From positions 56,055,311 to 56,119,310 of the forward strand of contig OX578282.1 of the NCBI GenBank assembly GCA_951217055.1: a stretch of DNA of 64,000 nt, written 5' to 3'. This document shows positions 44,431 through 56,145 of the stretch, piece by piece. The position numbers and the translations under genes are program-made. Numbering within the stretch: the stretch's first letter is position 1; each line of letters starts with the position of its first letter. A model generated the notes under the pieces. That model saw nothing but the letters and a program-made list of their open reading frames with translations, was not told where the DNA came from and searched no databases. The DNA is from Gerris lacustris. Lineage: Eukaryota > Arthropoda > Insecta > Hemiptera > Gerridae.

Positions 44431-47039
44431 CCCTGTGCTACAAGCTCTCTAGTAAACTGCTATCTGCTATAACATCTCACTTGTTTGTCTCCCCTTCAGC
44501 AACCTCTATCACGTAAACAGGTTTTATATTTCTTACTCTTCCTAACCATGCTACTAAAGCCTCACTTCTTTCTTACGTCTGACCACCATCTGACACCCAC
44601 TTTTTTTCCCACCTTCCTTTTGGTATTCTCTTTTCATAAAATATCTTTTATTCTACGGCGAGCTCTGAAATGTCTCGCTACTCCCTAACCACGCTGAAAA
44701 CACTTCTTATACTTTCTGTGTCAATATTGTACATGACATTCTATACGAAATGTTTTGTTCAATACTACTACCATCTAACCACGTTTATATTTTCAATGGT
44801 TCTTTTTTCCTTAATATAAAATGTCTACTAAGCTACTACACTAACAACGTTTTAAATGTTAAACCATAATGAGAGGGTATGTTTGCGAGATTCTTTCAAG
44901 CATTTGACAAATTTGATCAAACAATTTGATAGAAACTTGCTAACATACTCTTCTCATTATACACGACCTGTCACTTGTTACGAGCCAAAATAGTTATTAA
45001 ACCATCTTTATCCTGACTTCAGTTCATCTTCTATCCAATATTATTCATATGAAGTTTCTAGTATATTATTTCAACCTCTCAAAATCCTGGCTTCTCTATA
45101 ACTATATCATGTTAAAGTTTCTTCTACATCTCTTCTACCTTTTCTAGTAGATGCCTACCTTCGCTGCTACAATCTGTAACTAGCTACAAAATATCTTGAT
45201 ACTCTCCAACCACCTCCCGCTAAATTATTTTTTGTTATCCTATTAATAATGATCCTTGTGGTTCGACTAGAACTCCAAATCTTTCAATTTGAAAAGCTTT
45301 CTTAATTCTAATCGTAAGGATTATAAGATATTGTTTTATAAATATAAGCGGTTTTTTTCGAACTCAATATCAGGTGTTAATTTAAATTGCAGACCACAGC
45401 TGACAATGATCAATTCTTTATATTTTAAATTATTTTTCATCACGTGATATAAAATTTTCATTTGGATTAAGTAATATTGTTTTTGTTTTCCATCGTTTCA
45501 TTAATGTTAGCAATTTGCGAGAATCTTGAATAAAAACATTTTAATTTTATTCTACTTCTAAGTCCTATCGAGAGACTACACGGATGGTTGAATTCTAGTG
45601 CCTTATGCTGGATTTAAAAGCTTCGATTTTCTGGTCGGCTATTCTGTGCTTTAATGATTTGAGGTTAAAACAACCAAATTGGCAAATAAAATTTCCAAAT
45701 TGGGAAACTTCAAAGTCAATTTATTCAACTGTGTTTGAACAAATAAATAATATAAATGAAATAAACAAATCTGCATTTCAAATTAATGCTAAAATAGAGT
45801 TTTTCCTCTCTCAACTGTTCAGGTTTAATCGACTTCTCTATTGAACTTATTGTTTGCCAAAAAATATTAATTATAATACCATATAATGTTATATCATTAA
45901 AAGTGCTTTATTTGATAAAAACTACATAAAATTAAATGACGTTCTATCTTGATCTGCCTAGTGTGAACCTAGATGATTTGTCTTACATAATATCTGCTGG
46001 TCACAGTACATCTTTGTCTGTCACGGCCATTTTTCCCCCCTGTGATCAGACCTTCTTGGCATTTCTGGTCAATGTTTAGGATGGTTGAACCATAAATTTT
46101 TTGCTGAAAGGCGTCTCTTAGCTCAAGAATGGCGAAGAAGTCTTTTGCCTGGTCATGGCATCCTTTGTCTCAAGTTTCAGTTCTGAAACAGAGGGATGCC
46201 AAGCGGGAGCGTGAAGTCAATCCCCAGCGTAGATAAGCTAGGCTTATCTGAAATGTGTGGTGACGCCAAGTAAACAAGGCATGGTGCTAAATAGCCTATT
46301 TATGGCTGAAGCGCCTTAAAAAATTGTCTTGAACTTAAATGTTAATCCGTAAATCTTAGTTTACTATAGTTTAGCCAACGTTCGTTCTTGACATTTATCA
46401 TTTGACGCCTTACCAGCCTTCACAATACGTTTATCTGGTGTCTCTGGTTGACGTGAGTAGAATCGCAGAACCGACCAATAGCTGGTCTGCGTCTTACAGG
46501 CCTTCCTCGCCGTGTAAGCAATGTGTCGCTACAATGCAATTCTCGTTTTCTTTTACCTTTTTTCCCGGTTGTCATCATTAAATGATTCATAATCATAATT
46601 TATATTTCTTTATCGTAATTTCAAGAAGAATAAAATATAAACTCAATTTTCTAAGAACTTTATTAACTAATAACAATGTTGGTGTACCACAAGAGTTAAA
46701 GTTTTTATATTATAATGATAACACCTACACATATGAAAAATGTTTCGTAGTATTAGTTAAAAACTGATCGAAATGGTGGCTTTATTCCTAGTTTTCTACT
46801 TTGACTAATGGATAACCTTTTAGATAAAGTTTCACGACAAACTTCCTCATTATTTCTTTTCTTCATAGTCTTTGATGTATATTTTCTTTGATGTCTATCT
46901 CGTTTGAAGTAAAATTAATCACATAATTTTTAGTCCCTCTTTTTAATTAAGAATAAAATACAAATAAATTAAAATATTTTATTTTGCCTAGAAATTGTCT
47001 ATCGTCTTGGTTTTGATTATACACTGACTTAGTTCCTTG
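44431..47039. other. Intergenic DNA, one possible coding remnant
   Basis: On the minus strand at 46035-46160 about 42 codons are open, including KDFFAILELRDAFQQKIYG. They are bordered by stops or frameshifts. I do not recognise it. The rest is AT-rich with no supported gene. Confidence 0.3.
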
Positions 47040-47585
47040 TAACACCGAGAGCTCGGGATATCAACAAAGCATCTACACCGGACTCTATTTGCAGCCACAG
47101 CCTTTGTCTTATTGCAGGACTTGCTTTGTCTCCTAATCTCTTCCATAATGGTCTTTCGTAGATGCGCTACAGCCTGTCGTTGGCTTTGGCCTCTAAATCA
47201 ACCTTCCTCCATTCATCTCTATCAAAGGCTGGCGCTCTCCATCTACGAATTTCCATTTGGTTGAGATCTGTTTCTATTCCGTCATCCATCTTAATCTGTC
47301 TTCCTTTTCTACGGCAGTTTTAGAGTCTTTCCTTCTACATCTGTTTGGCTATTCTACTCTCTGGTATTCTGACTAAATTGTCCAAGGCACCTCAGTCTCT
47401 GCAACTTAATAAAATGCCTATGTCATAGCCATTGATGAGTTCTTCCAGCTTATAGTTTCTTAGTATCGTCCAGGTACCATCAACCTCTTTCACAGTCCAT
47501 AGATCCTTCTGAGGATACGTATCTCAAACCGTCTTAGTTCCTTCTTATCAGTTGCGGATATTGTCCATGTTTCATACCCTTATGT
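47040..47585 (-). pseudogene. RTE-type LINE, C-terminal ORF fragment
   Basis: The minus strand from 47580 reads YETWTISATDKKELRRFEIR then ILRRIYG. After frameshifts it continues with GTWTILRNYKLEELINGYDI, RIPESRIAKQM, KMDDGIETDLNQMEIRRWRA and FDRDEWRKVDLEAKA. This is the conserved tail after the reverse transcriptase in RTE-like LINEs (...LR.FERKILR.IYGPV..., then ...WL..VE.DL..L....W...A.DR..WR). Several stops break the frame and the EN and RT core are absent. A second, shorter copy is at 53095. Confidence 0.85.
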
Positions 47586-49029
47586 GACAAATGATTCATT
47601 AGTACACATTTGTATACAAAGTCCAGCGATTGCTATAGACATGTATAGGGGCTGTCTGTTGACATGTCTACAGACAAGGTACTTAGGTACTCTTGAGACT
47701 TTGTCGCCTGCGCTCACTTGAATGCCTTGTTCCTCGTTATTATGTGTCACGGTTGCTAAAGTTGGCTGACCTTGTTGGGATCCAGTTGCACAGTTCCGAT
47801 CATGGATAATCAAGAGAGGCGAAAGAGGAGACATTGGTAGAGGAACCTCGTTTCGGGTGCAATTTACTGTCAACACTGAAATCAAAAAGAAGGATGGGTT
47901 TTCGAAACTTCAGCTGATTGTCCCCAAGTAACTTATTAAATTATCGGTACAGCTTTTAGGCAGAAACATACAGAAAATAGAAACTATGTGTAAAGAAATC
48001 ATTCCACTATCTCTGTGATTATAGCACTTCGCCCATTGATTTTGGAAGGCCATCTCCACTTCGAAATTTTGGGCAACATTTATCAATTGTCTCGTGTCTC
48101 CCATTTCAAGCAGGAAGTTCTGCGACTTTGTTCCAGAAGCGTGTTTATAGACATGAATTTGTCTCTCGACTGTCTATATACAATAGCTCGATTTTCTTGT
48201 ACATTGTCTACATAGAAATATCGCTCGACTTCGTATATCTAGACCTATATTATACATTTACAAGTGTGTAACTAGATCTATATTATACATTTTGAGCTTT
48301 GTGCTTCTTCCAAGTCGGTTTTTAATCATTTTAATATTACCATAATATGCTTTGATTGTGAACACCCAGAAATAGTATATGTTTGTCTTACAAATTTTAA
48401 ATTTTTTATCAGGCATACATTTCACACATCAGCTTTCTAAAAAATATTTATTTCATATATATTCTCTTTATTTGTGATATTCCTTCATGTATAAAATAAC
48501 ATATTGAAATTGAAGTTGAATAACTTGAAAAAATAAAACAGGGCTTCCCTCTCTCTATTACGGGTTCAATGCTTAAAATAGAGGTTGCTGTTGCTGTTAT
48601 TCTGATATTTTTCAATTTAGGATAAATTCCCATAACTGTTAACTTCATTTTATTCAAGTTTCATTTTATTTTTCCATTCTTCCGTTAAAAGTTTGAATTC
48701 TAAATATTCAGGGAAATGCATACCAACTGTTGTAACTGTTTTTTGTAAATATTTCAAATTCACATACCTTCTGATAGCATATACCTACATTTTTCTATTA
48801 TGTATTTCCGACGATCTAAATACTTTTGTCCCCCCCCCCCATCTCTGTCTTAAGGTTAGTTCGTAGTATGCGTTTTTTATGCGCTTTTGAATAATCTAAG
48901 ATTGTCATAAAGTGACGCGAGAAAAGTAGGCTCTAAACCAACTTTCTTGCGTTCGAATGACATTTTCCCGTCCTCTTCCTTTTTGGGTTTTACTTTGTTA
49001 CCCACCATAACAGAAAAGAAAGTGGTAGG
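47586..49029. other. Intergenic DNA
   Basis: Antisense frame 47580-47885 (101 codons) abuts the RTE fragment and might be older element sequence, but I recognise nothing in it. A 10-bp poly(C) lies at 48831-48840. Confidence 0.35.
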
Positions 49030-49711
49030 TTACAAAGTGTAAGAGGCACGTGAGTGTGCGTTACAAAGTATAAGAGGCACGTGAGTGTGCGTTACAAAGT
49101 ATAAGAGGCACGGGAGCGTGCGTTAAAAAATATAAGAGGCACGAGAGCGTGCGTTACAGAGTATAAGAGGCACGTGAGCGTGCGTTACAATGTATAAGAG
49201 GCACGTGAGTGTGCGTTACAATGTATAAGAGGCACGGGAGCGTGCGTTACCAAGTATAAGAGGCACGGGAGCGTGCGTTACAAAGTATAAGAGGCACAGG
49301 AGCGTGCGTTACCAAGTATAAGAGGCACGGGAGCGTGCGTTACCAAGTATAAGAGGCACGGGAGCGTGCGTTACCAAGTATAAGAGGCACGGGAGCGTGC
49401 GTTACAAAGTATAAGAGGCACGGGAGCGTGCGTTACAAAGTATAAGAGGCACGGGAGCGTGCGTTACCAAGTATAAGAGGCACGGGAGCGTGCGTTACAA
49501 AGTATAAGAGGCACGGGAGCGTGCGTTACCAAGTATAAGAGGCACGGGAGCGTGCGTTACAAAGTATAAGAGGCACGGGAGCGTGCGTTACCAAGTATAA
49601 GAGGCACGGGAGCGTGCGTTACAAAGTATAAGAGGCACAGGAGCGTGCGTTACCAAGTATAAGAGGCACGGGAGCGTGCGTTACAAAGTATAAGAGGCGC
49701 TCCCGTGCCTC
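49030..49711 (+). repeat. 31-bp minisatellite, 22 copies
   Basis: The unit TTACAAAGTATAAGAGGCAC plus GGGAGCGTGCG repeats every 31 bp from 49030. Each unit holds a GCACG...CGTGC mini-hairpin. The first seven copies vary most; the inner ones are nearly identical. Copies alternate TTACAAAG and TTACCAAG from about the 14th, giving a 62-bp higher-order period. The last copy switches at 49698 into an inverted segment (GCTCCCGTGCCTCTTATA). Confidence 0.97.
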
Positions 49712-49938
49712 TTATAACCCCGTGCCTTTAATTTTGAGTAAATTTTTAACTTTTACTTTCATATAAGGTACTTCAATAGTTTTTAATAGTATCAATCATT
49801 CTTAATTAAATCATTATTTTGTGAGATTGGTATAACGAACTAGCTGTTGGACCTATTCCTCAAACAGATATATTGAATAGGTGGATGACAGATATAGGTG
49901 TCCACAAACATCTATAGACCGTAGATATTTACGGGTAA

Positions 49939-50531
49939 AGCAGTCCCTACACTATCAATCTGCTTAATCAAAACAATGCGTCAAGCGATGGTGTCAAGCG
50001 TGATTGATAGTCTAGGAACCCGTTTGACGCTTGAGTCAAGTCTTGACGGGGATTGATGGAATGTTTGAATGACTCAAGTCTAGAGTCTAGAGCAATTTAA
50101 ATCAAGCATTCCGTCAATCACCTGCTCAACACCGGAGGACCGTCCGCTCGCTACCTAAGGTTCGGACATCGTAGACAATGCCGATTAAGAATTTATTAGC
50201 CTCCTCATTGATTTATATCGTGATTGTCCCGAGTTGTGGAAAGTTCCACTCCTTTGACCAACGTCGTTTCCTCTAGATCTTCTTTTTCCGCTTGAGAGCA
50301 ACAACTGTCAAGATGAGAAACCCCAAATCCTGATTAGAAACCATGATATCTACACAATACTGATTCACTACAGTCCAGGAGGAGCAGTTCACTAGTCGAA
50401 AACTCCGCTACAAATGAGTGTTGATGAAAAGATTAATGGGATGCTTGATGCGCCCCAAGGCTGCTTGAAGCTCGTGTCAATCAACTTGACACGCTGTTTT
50501 GATCAAGCGGATTGATAGTGTAGGGGCTGCT
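49939..50531. mobile_element. PIF/Harbinger-like MITE (593 bp) with TAA target duplication
   Basis: The left end AGCAGTCCCTACACTATCAA and the right end TTGATAGTGTAGGGGCTGCT are inverted, with similarity continuing for about 50 bp (GCTTRATCAAAACA, GTCAAG). Perfect TAA trinucleotides flank both ends (49936-49938 and 50532-50534), the PIF/Harbinger TWA pattern. The interior has further TTGAC/GTCAA words. No transposase frame. Confidence 0.85.
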
Positions 50532-50534
50532 TAA

Positions 50535-52898
50535 AAGTCTATTAAATCACTGAGAGATTTTAACTACTCTTGTCTGAAATAATTTTTTTTGAAATTCGAA
50601 TGTAAAGTTGTTGATTTTTTTTGAAAAGAGAACCCCTATATACTGAAATTGTCTCACTTACCTGTTAGTTAATTGTTTACTTCTTCCTGTACTTTCCTTA
50701 ACTCCTTATCTATTGGACAAAAAGGAGGAGTGCAGTGTTGCATTAATTATAAAGAATTGTTGATATCTGGTAATTATTAATGGAATTTAATTACTTTTTT
50801 TAGTAAAATTATGATCAGCTAAAAACATTATTTAATATTTTAAATTTTAACTATTCATCATATTCTGTTAAATATTCACCCTTTATCCTGCCCTTTTAAA
50901 AAATTATCTTCTTTAATGAGTTATTAGCAAGCTGTTTGAACTTCATACCAGGTTCTCTTAACTTATTCTTTCAAAATTTAAAATCTCGATCCATTTAAAC
51001 AAGCAGAATTTTAACTAAATATTTATTTTATTCGCTTCATTCTGAGCTTACCGAAAGTAATTTAAGCATTTATCCCTACGAACTTTTTTTGTCCCTAAAT
51101 TCAAAATTCTCTCAACATGTGTTTTACGCATCAGCGAATATTTTTGGTCTCGTGTTTGTCTGTCCGTCATATTTTGAACCCTAAACCCCTAACTGTCCGA
51201 TAGTGATGAAATCTATAAAATGTTCCATTAAAAGGTGAATCTCAAGATTCTTTATAAACAATTGGTACTTAATTTTTTATACTCTATGTTGAAAGATAAT
51301 TAAGATAAAATAATGGTTAAAATGTTAATAAATAAACTTTTACATGAAGCTCGTACATGTGAGAACCCTAAAACTAACATACTTATTCCGATGCCGGTTT
51401 TTCTTAGAAAGCATTTCAAATTTAAAACTTTCTAAACTGGTTTATTGAAGTTAATAAGTTAATTCATCCATCACTTTTAAGTTGATGCTTATCATCACGG
51501 TCTAGAAGCTTGAGATGTTAAAGTTGAGATTTTTAATTTTTTTTTATCTCATTAAAATGCAAATTTATAATCTAATTGTGCCTCCATACATTACTTTTTT
51601 ATTTATATCATGCATACATTTGCATAAATATAAATTAGCATAGTTAATGCAAGTAAGTTTAGGATTTCCACTTGGAAGCACATTATGGAAGGTTATACCT
51701 ATTAGTATAAAAGGTTAATTTATTGGACTAATTTATCGCGCTAACTAATTAACTACATAGATTTTTAAAAAGAAAAAGATTACATTGCTTTTGTCGTTGA
51801 TTTTGAATAGGTGAATCTCTAATCTCGCCCTTAGAATTGCCTTTCTGCTTTGGGTCAAACTTTAATTTATCAACAATTAGATTTTGTATGAGACTGTTTG
51901 AAGTGGTAATCAGTGAAATGGCTTTTAGTTCAATTCATTACGAACACTTTGAAGTTCTATTTGTAGAGCTGCTGTGTAATTACTATATTAGTTGTTAAGG
52001 TTCTATGGGATTGGAGGTGGAAACAGATAAAACCCTAACGATTTCAATATTGAAGCAGGCAGTGTGATTACTCTTTAACTTATAGTGAAAGAGGTGATAC
52101 TTTTATTGTTGTTAATGAAACGCCAAAGAACAAATATTTAGTTTTAAAAATGGTTAGAAAGGTTAATAAAAGGTTACGTTACAAATTAAAAAAAACAGTT
52201 CAAGAAAATATATTGAGAGTTTGTTGTGATCTCTGATTGGACGCGAGATATTGTGTTATTGATTAGCCTATAGAGATCACGCCGGACACACTTTTAATAT
52301 ATTGACATTTATTCTCTGGGCCAAGTCAGTTTATGTTTAGTAATTTACAGAAATGACTAACAGGGGTGTAATGGAGCCGGAACGCTGTTCCGGTACTGCT
52401 TTAGTGTATGAAAGAATACTTTTTTTCGTAAAATGTGTTCCAAAAGCTAAGGAAATTTTCGTATTTTTTTACGTTATACTTAATATTTCAATGTAATTAT
52501 TATGCTGTTTGGATATGCATTGTTTAAGTAGCAAAAAAAATGAATAAATCATATACGTGCAACTATTATATAAGAGATTTAACCTTGTAGTTCTACACCT
52601 AAACAAAAATACAACTCTTAAAAACATCTCAGTAAATTTCGTTGTATAGCTCATTCATAATTCCTCAACTAACGTTGTTAATGGCATTATTACTATTAAC
52701 AATTTTGTGAGCCAATCTAAATTCAACAAAACAAAAATAAAAAAAGAATTAGTGTGGTAGGTAACTAATTATATAAATATGACTTTATTTCTGAATTAAT
52801 AATGTGAATAGCTAATAAAATAATAACAAAATAAGTTGCTTGGGGTTAATATCTTATAAACAGGTTTTTAGAGGTTATATTTTCCAACATATTCTGGA
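50535..52898. other. AT-rich intergenic DNA with a decayed repeat
   Basis: At 51037-51235 a diverged copy of the GAGCTTACCGAA repeat occurs (TTCTGAGCTTACCGAAAGTA, TTTTTGGTCTCGTGTTTGTC, GATGAAATCTATAAAATGTT). A hAT-like terminus CAGGGGTGTAATGGAGCCGG begins near 52363 without a visible partner. No gene recognised. Confidence 0.45.
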
Positions 52899-52920
52899 CC
52901 CCCCCCCCCCCCCCCCCCCC
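52899..52920 (+). repeat. Poly(C) homopolymer (22 bp)
   Basis: Uninterrupted C run in AT-rich sequence. Confidence 0.95.
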
Positions 52921-53094
52921 GTTTGCCTGGGTGGTATTCCCTTCAGAATCTCCGCCGTTCCTGTACTGGAATATTTGCGAGTACACCTCTGATGACTAAG
53001 CTATGAAGCTCGTGCTGGAACTTAAATATTATTGAGATATCTTCTATTAGAAACTTACACTTTCTGCAAGTAAGTGTCCCCACCGATATGAAAT

Positions 53095-53312
53095 CTTGTT
53101 ACACCGATGGGTTGCAGCCGTAGCCTTCCTCTCATTCCAGGACTTACCTTGTCTCCTAATCTCGTCCATAATGGTCTATCGATGATGTATTTACTTACTT
53201 ATCCGTCGCTACAGCTGGCGTCGGCTTTGGTCTCTAAAACAACCTTCCTCCATTCATCTCTGACAATGGCTCGCGCTTTCCATCCACGAATCTTTATTTT
53301 GTTGAGATCTAT
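53095..53312 (-). pseudogene. RTE-type LINE fragment, second copy
   Basis: It is highly similar to 47080-47270: TCATTCCAGGACTTACCTTG, GTCTCCTAATCTC.TCCATAA, CAACCTTCCTCCATTCATCT and TTGTTGAGATCT on the plus strand. On the minus strand it corresponds to the extreme C terminus (…EWRK…). The two copies are the same family with independent decay. Confidence 0.75.
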
Positions 53313-53937
53313 TTAGTTCACTTCGGTGTAAAGAACAATATTCTACAAACCTATTTTGGTGGTCCAAACCTTTAGTATCTTCGGGATCAACCACGAGTAC
53401 AAATATTAATCACTCTTCCATATGAAGGAAAATTTATTATGCTATTGTAATATACCCGGTTTTAAAATTCCCCTCTCCATACCCGCATATGTAATAAGAC
53501 ATGTGGCGCCACATGTAATAATACAGATATGTTTTACTGAATTCTGTGGCAAAATATTGGTAATGTGGTATAAGCTTAGACGCCTAATATTCTTTCTTGT
53601 TTCTATAATTTGTTGTAACTATTATATCTTGGATGTATGATAAATATAATTATAGGTTAGATATTGTTTAGGGTAACATTTTCATCGATGACAACTGATA
53701 ATTGATAATAGATTTAGTTGACCATTGAAGTGCTACAATAAACTGAAGCGTGCGCTGGATTTAGAATTATCCTATCTTGGATCTTCTGTTAGTTCCTCCT
53801 CCTGTTAATGCTCTTCTTAATAAACTTAACTTTTCCATAGTGCTTTTGCCTTTGCCTTTAGATGACCTATTGTATTCGATAATACCCTTCATCTCTTCTC
53901 TAATGTGAGCTTGCCGGCGCCAACCATTGAATGAATC
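53313..53937. other. Intergenic DNA, nothing identified
   Basis: Small open frames only, no motifs. Confidence 0.4.
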
Positions 53938-54196
53938 CTGGTCTCCAGAGACGGAACTAGACCTGCTGAGGCCCGTGTGCAAGATTTTTTTTTAGGCCCC
54001 CCCCCCCCCCCCCCTCCAAGATGTCCAAATATTTTTGTCGCCTCATTTTTCTGGACACACATAACATTTGTAATAAAATTGCAACAAAACCATTATTTTA
54101 TGATAAAAAGACAAAATTAATTAAATTCGTATTTAAATGGACTTCATTTTAGAATATTTTAATCAAGATCAAAAAAGTTACGAAAATCAAAAAGTT

Positions 54197-54547
54197 GCTA
54201 CTTTTTTACTTTAGCACCCCCCCCCCCCCCCCCCCCCCCCTATATCCCTTTGTGTTAATAGTTATTTAGCCAAAGGAACATTATACAGAGTAGCATATTC
54301 CTTAGTCTATATTACTATTAAGACGAAAGGGATATTTATTTTAATGTATCTTGGGACAAAGGAATATCCCACTTGTGTTTATAATTGTAATCATATCCCT
54401 TAGTCCAATCAACTACTAAGATAAATCAATATAAATATAAAACTGTCCCAGAAGTCTCAATGTCTTGGGGAGACAAACACACAAACCAACTTTTGTAGGG
54501 CAGACTATTGTTTAGAACTAAAGGGGGTGCTAAAGTAAAAAAGTGCC
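54197..54547. mobile_element. Compact GCACCCCC-ended element nested in the hAT
   Basis: The left end CTTTTTTACTTTAGCACCCC and the right end GGGGTGCTAAAGTAAAAAAG are perfect inverted repeats. The C run in the left repeat has grown to 24 C (54217-54240). The body carries ACTATTAAGACGAAAGGGA, TTGGGACAAAGGAATATC and AGTCTCAATGTCTTGGGGAG, as in the 1.5-kb relative at 6874. This copy appears to be an internally deleted derivative. Confidence 0.85.
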
Positions 54548-55164
54548 TTTGTAATTAATACTAAAGAATGGATTTCGAATTTATGGCTCAAAATAAGAAC
54601 TCTTTATTTTAATTTTTTTTTTATTAGATCCATTATTTTAGCTGTTAGACTTGAGTTGAATACTCATATTTTGAAACTTTAATTCTTGAAGAAAAAATGC
54701 CAAGCGTAAAAAGTTCTTATTTTAAGCCATAGAATCTAACTTTAGCCTTAAAAATATGTCTTCCTATTAACTTTTTCATATTTTAAGTACTTCTGCAGAG
54801 CATTTTTGCGCTCAAAACTCAATGTACTTAGTATTTTTTCTGTAAGCGCATTTTAAGTTAAGATAGAAGCCAAACCGCGTTTTACTTCCTGTAGTAGATT
54901 TCCGAGATATTGAGTGGATCGTGTTAGGTAGCCACTGTGTAGGCATATTTTACAATTAAAAATTTATAATTAATTAAAAGCAGCAAAGATAGTTACATAT
55001 TGATTAAACATAAGTTACATATTGATAATACAAAACATTAACAGTCTAAAATACCCAAAAGTATATAAAAATCAAGTCATGATGCAAGTTTTATTTTTAT
55101 ATTAATAATATTATCTTAATAAGCATTTAACATCAATTGTCTCAAAAAATGATAATAATAATAA

Positions 55165-55225
55165 TTATTATTATTATTATGTGGAAAAGAATATAGATAC
55201 CTACCACATAATAATAATAATAATG
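55165..55225. repeat. (TTA)n/(TAA)n hairpin
   Basis: ATTATTATTATTATGTGG is followed after a 20-bp loop by CCACATAATAATAATAATAA, a stem of about 19 bp. Confidence 0.85.
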
Positions 55226-55402
55226 GTAATAAATAAAATATAAACTAACTTCACCTTTTTAGTAAAATTGTTTTTTATTCATTTATTTTTATTTATTTTT
55301 TTTTTTTTTATAACTGGCCAAGTGGAAGTGAGGCCCCCCTTACCCCGAGGCCCGTGTGCGGCTGACCCCATGCACACGGTTAGTTCCGGCACTGCTGGTC
55401 TC

Positions 55403-55726
55403 TTTATATTCTTCTCATCCTATCCCTTGCTTTAGACCTTTCTCAACCCTCATAGCTGAAAGAAAATCTTTCCTATACTAGTATTTCAAGCTGCTATATT
55501 TTTAATGTTTTGACTGAATTCTCACCTTGCACATTTAGCAGATATTTTTTCAGTTTAAAAAGTGTATTATTAAATTACAAGAAAACGTTCAACAGCGGAA
55601 ATTATCTCTTTAGAACAGTAGATAAACAAACAAATCGGCTTTGTTTTGTTTATATCCTGACACCTGACCGAACGGCGAAAGGAATCCATTGAATACGTCG
55701 CTACTGCTTCATGAATATATTGTAAA
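55403..55726. other. Short intergenic stretch, nothing identified
   Basis: No gene recognised. Confidence 0.4.
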
Positions 55727-55849
55727 CTATAACTTCGTTCACACATCGTTATGAAAACGTTTTGGATCCGATTCATTTTTAAAACGTTTCATGTTCACAC
55801 AACAAAAAATACAGGTGATCGAAATATTTGTTTTCGATGTCACATAACG
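55727..55849 (+). mobile_element. Truncated TCACACATCGTTTT MITE
   Basis: It matches the left arm of the MITE at 35771 (TTCACACATCGTTATGAAAACG, ACAAAAAATACAGGTGATCG, AATATTTGTTTTCGA) and stops where the next repeat starts. Confidence 0.75.
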
Positions 55850-56145
55850 GGAAAAAATGTTCGCCTCATCGAAGAAATAAAGTTAGAATTTTTTCCCGTC
55901 CTAAAATACCAATTTTAATTTTGAAGCGCCCGTTTGGGCAAGCGTTGCACGCGAACGCTTGAGCAGACAACGTTGTCCTACGAACTCGTCCTGAGCATTG
56001 GTAGAATGAACAGAACATGTGTACTAAATTTCATCAAAATCGGTTAACTTTTGTTTAAGTTATCGTCGTACGTTTCAGACACACACAGAAAGACTCGGAA
56101 CATATTTCGTTGAATGTAGGAAGCTCGCTGCGCTCGCTTCAATTA
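55850..56145 (-). mobile_element. GAAGCGAGCG-family element, 5' truncated diverged copy
   Basis: It contains TTTTTTCCCGTCCT, AAGCGTTGCACGCGAACGCT, CATCAAAATCGGTTAACTTT and the terminal GAAGCTCGCTGCGCTCGCTT. Only about 300 bp of the element remain. Confidence 0.75.

Larger units (their letters stand above)
53946..55394. mobile_element. hAT-type element (1449 bp), 8-bp target duplication
   Basis: A perfect 8-bp direct repeat CTGGTCTC flanks it (53938-53945 and 55395-55402). The left end CAGAGACGGAACTAG and the inverted right end CAGTGCCGGAACTAA match at 12 of 15. GGCCCGTGTGC occurs near both ends. A 17-bp poly(C) run is at about 53998-54014. No transposase remains. It contains another inserted element at 54197-54547 and a (TAA)n hairpin. 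Confidence 0.88.

Noticed and set aside
49030..49711. CRISPR-like regular repeat array
   Set aside because: Units are contiguous with no unique spacers, and the context is eukaryotic. It is a minisatellite.
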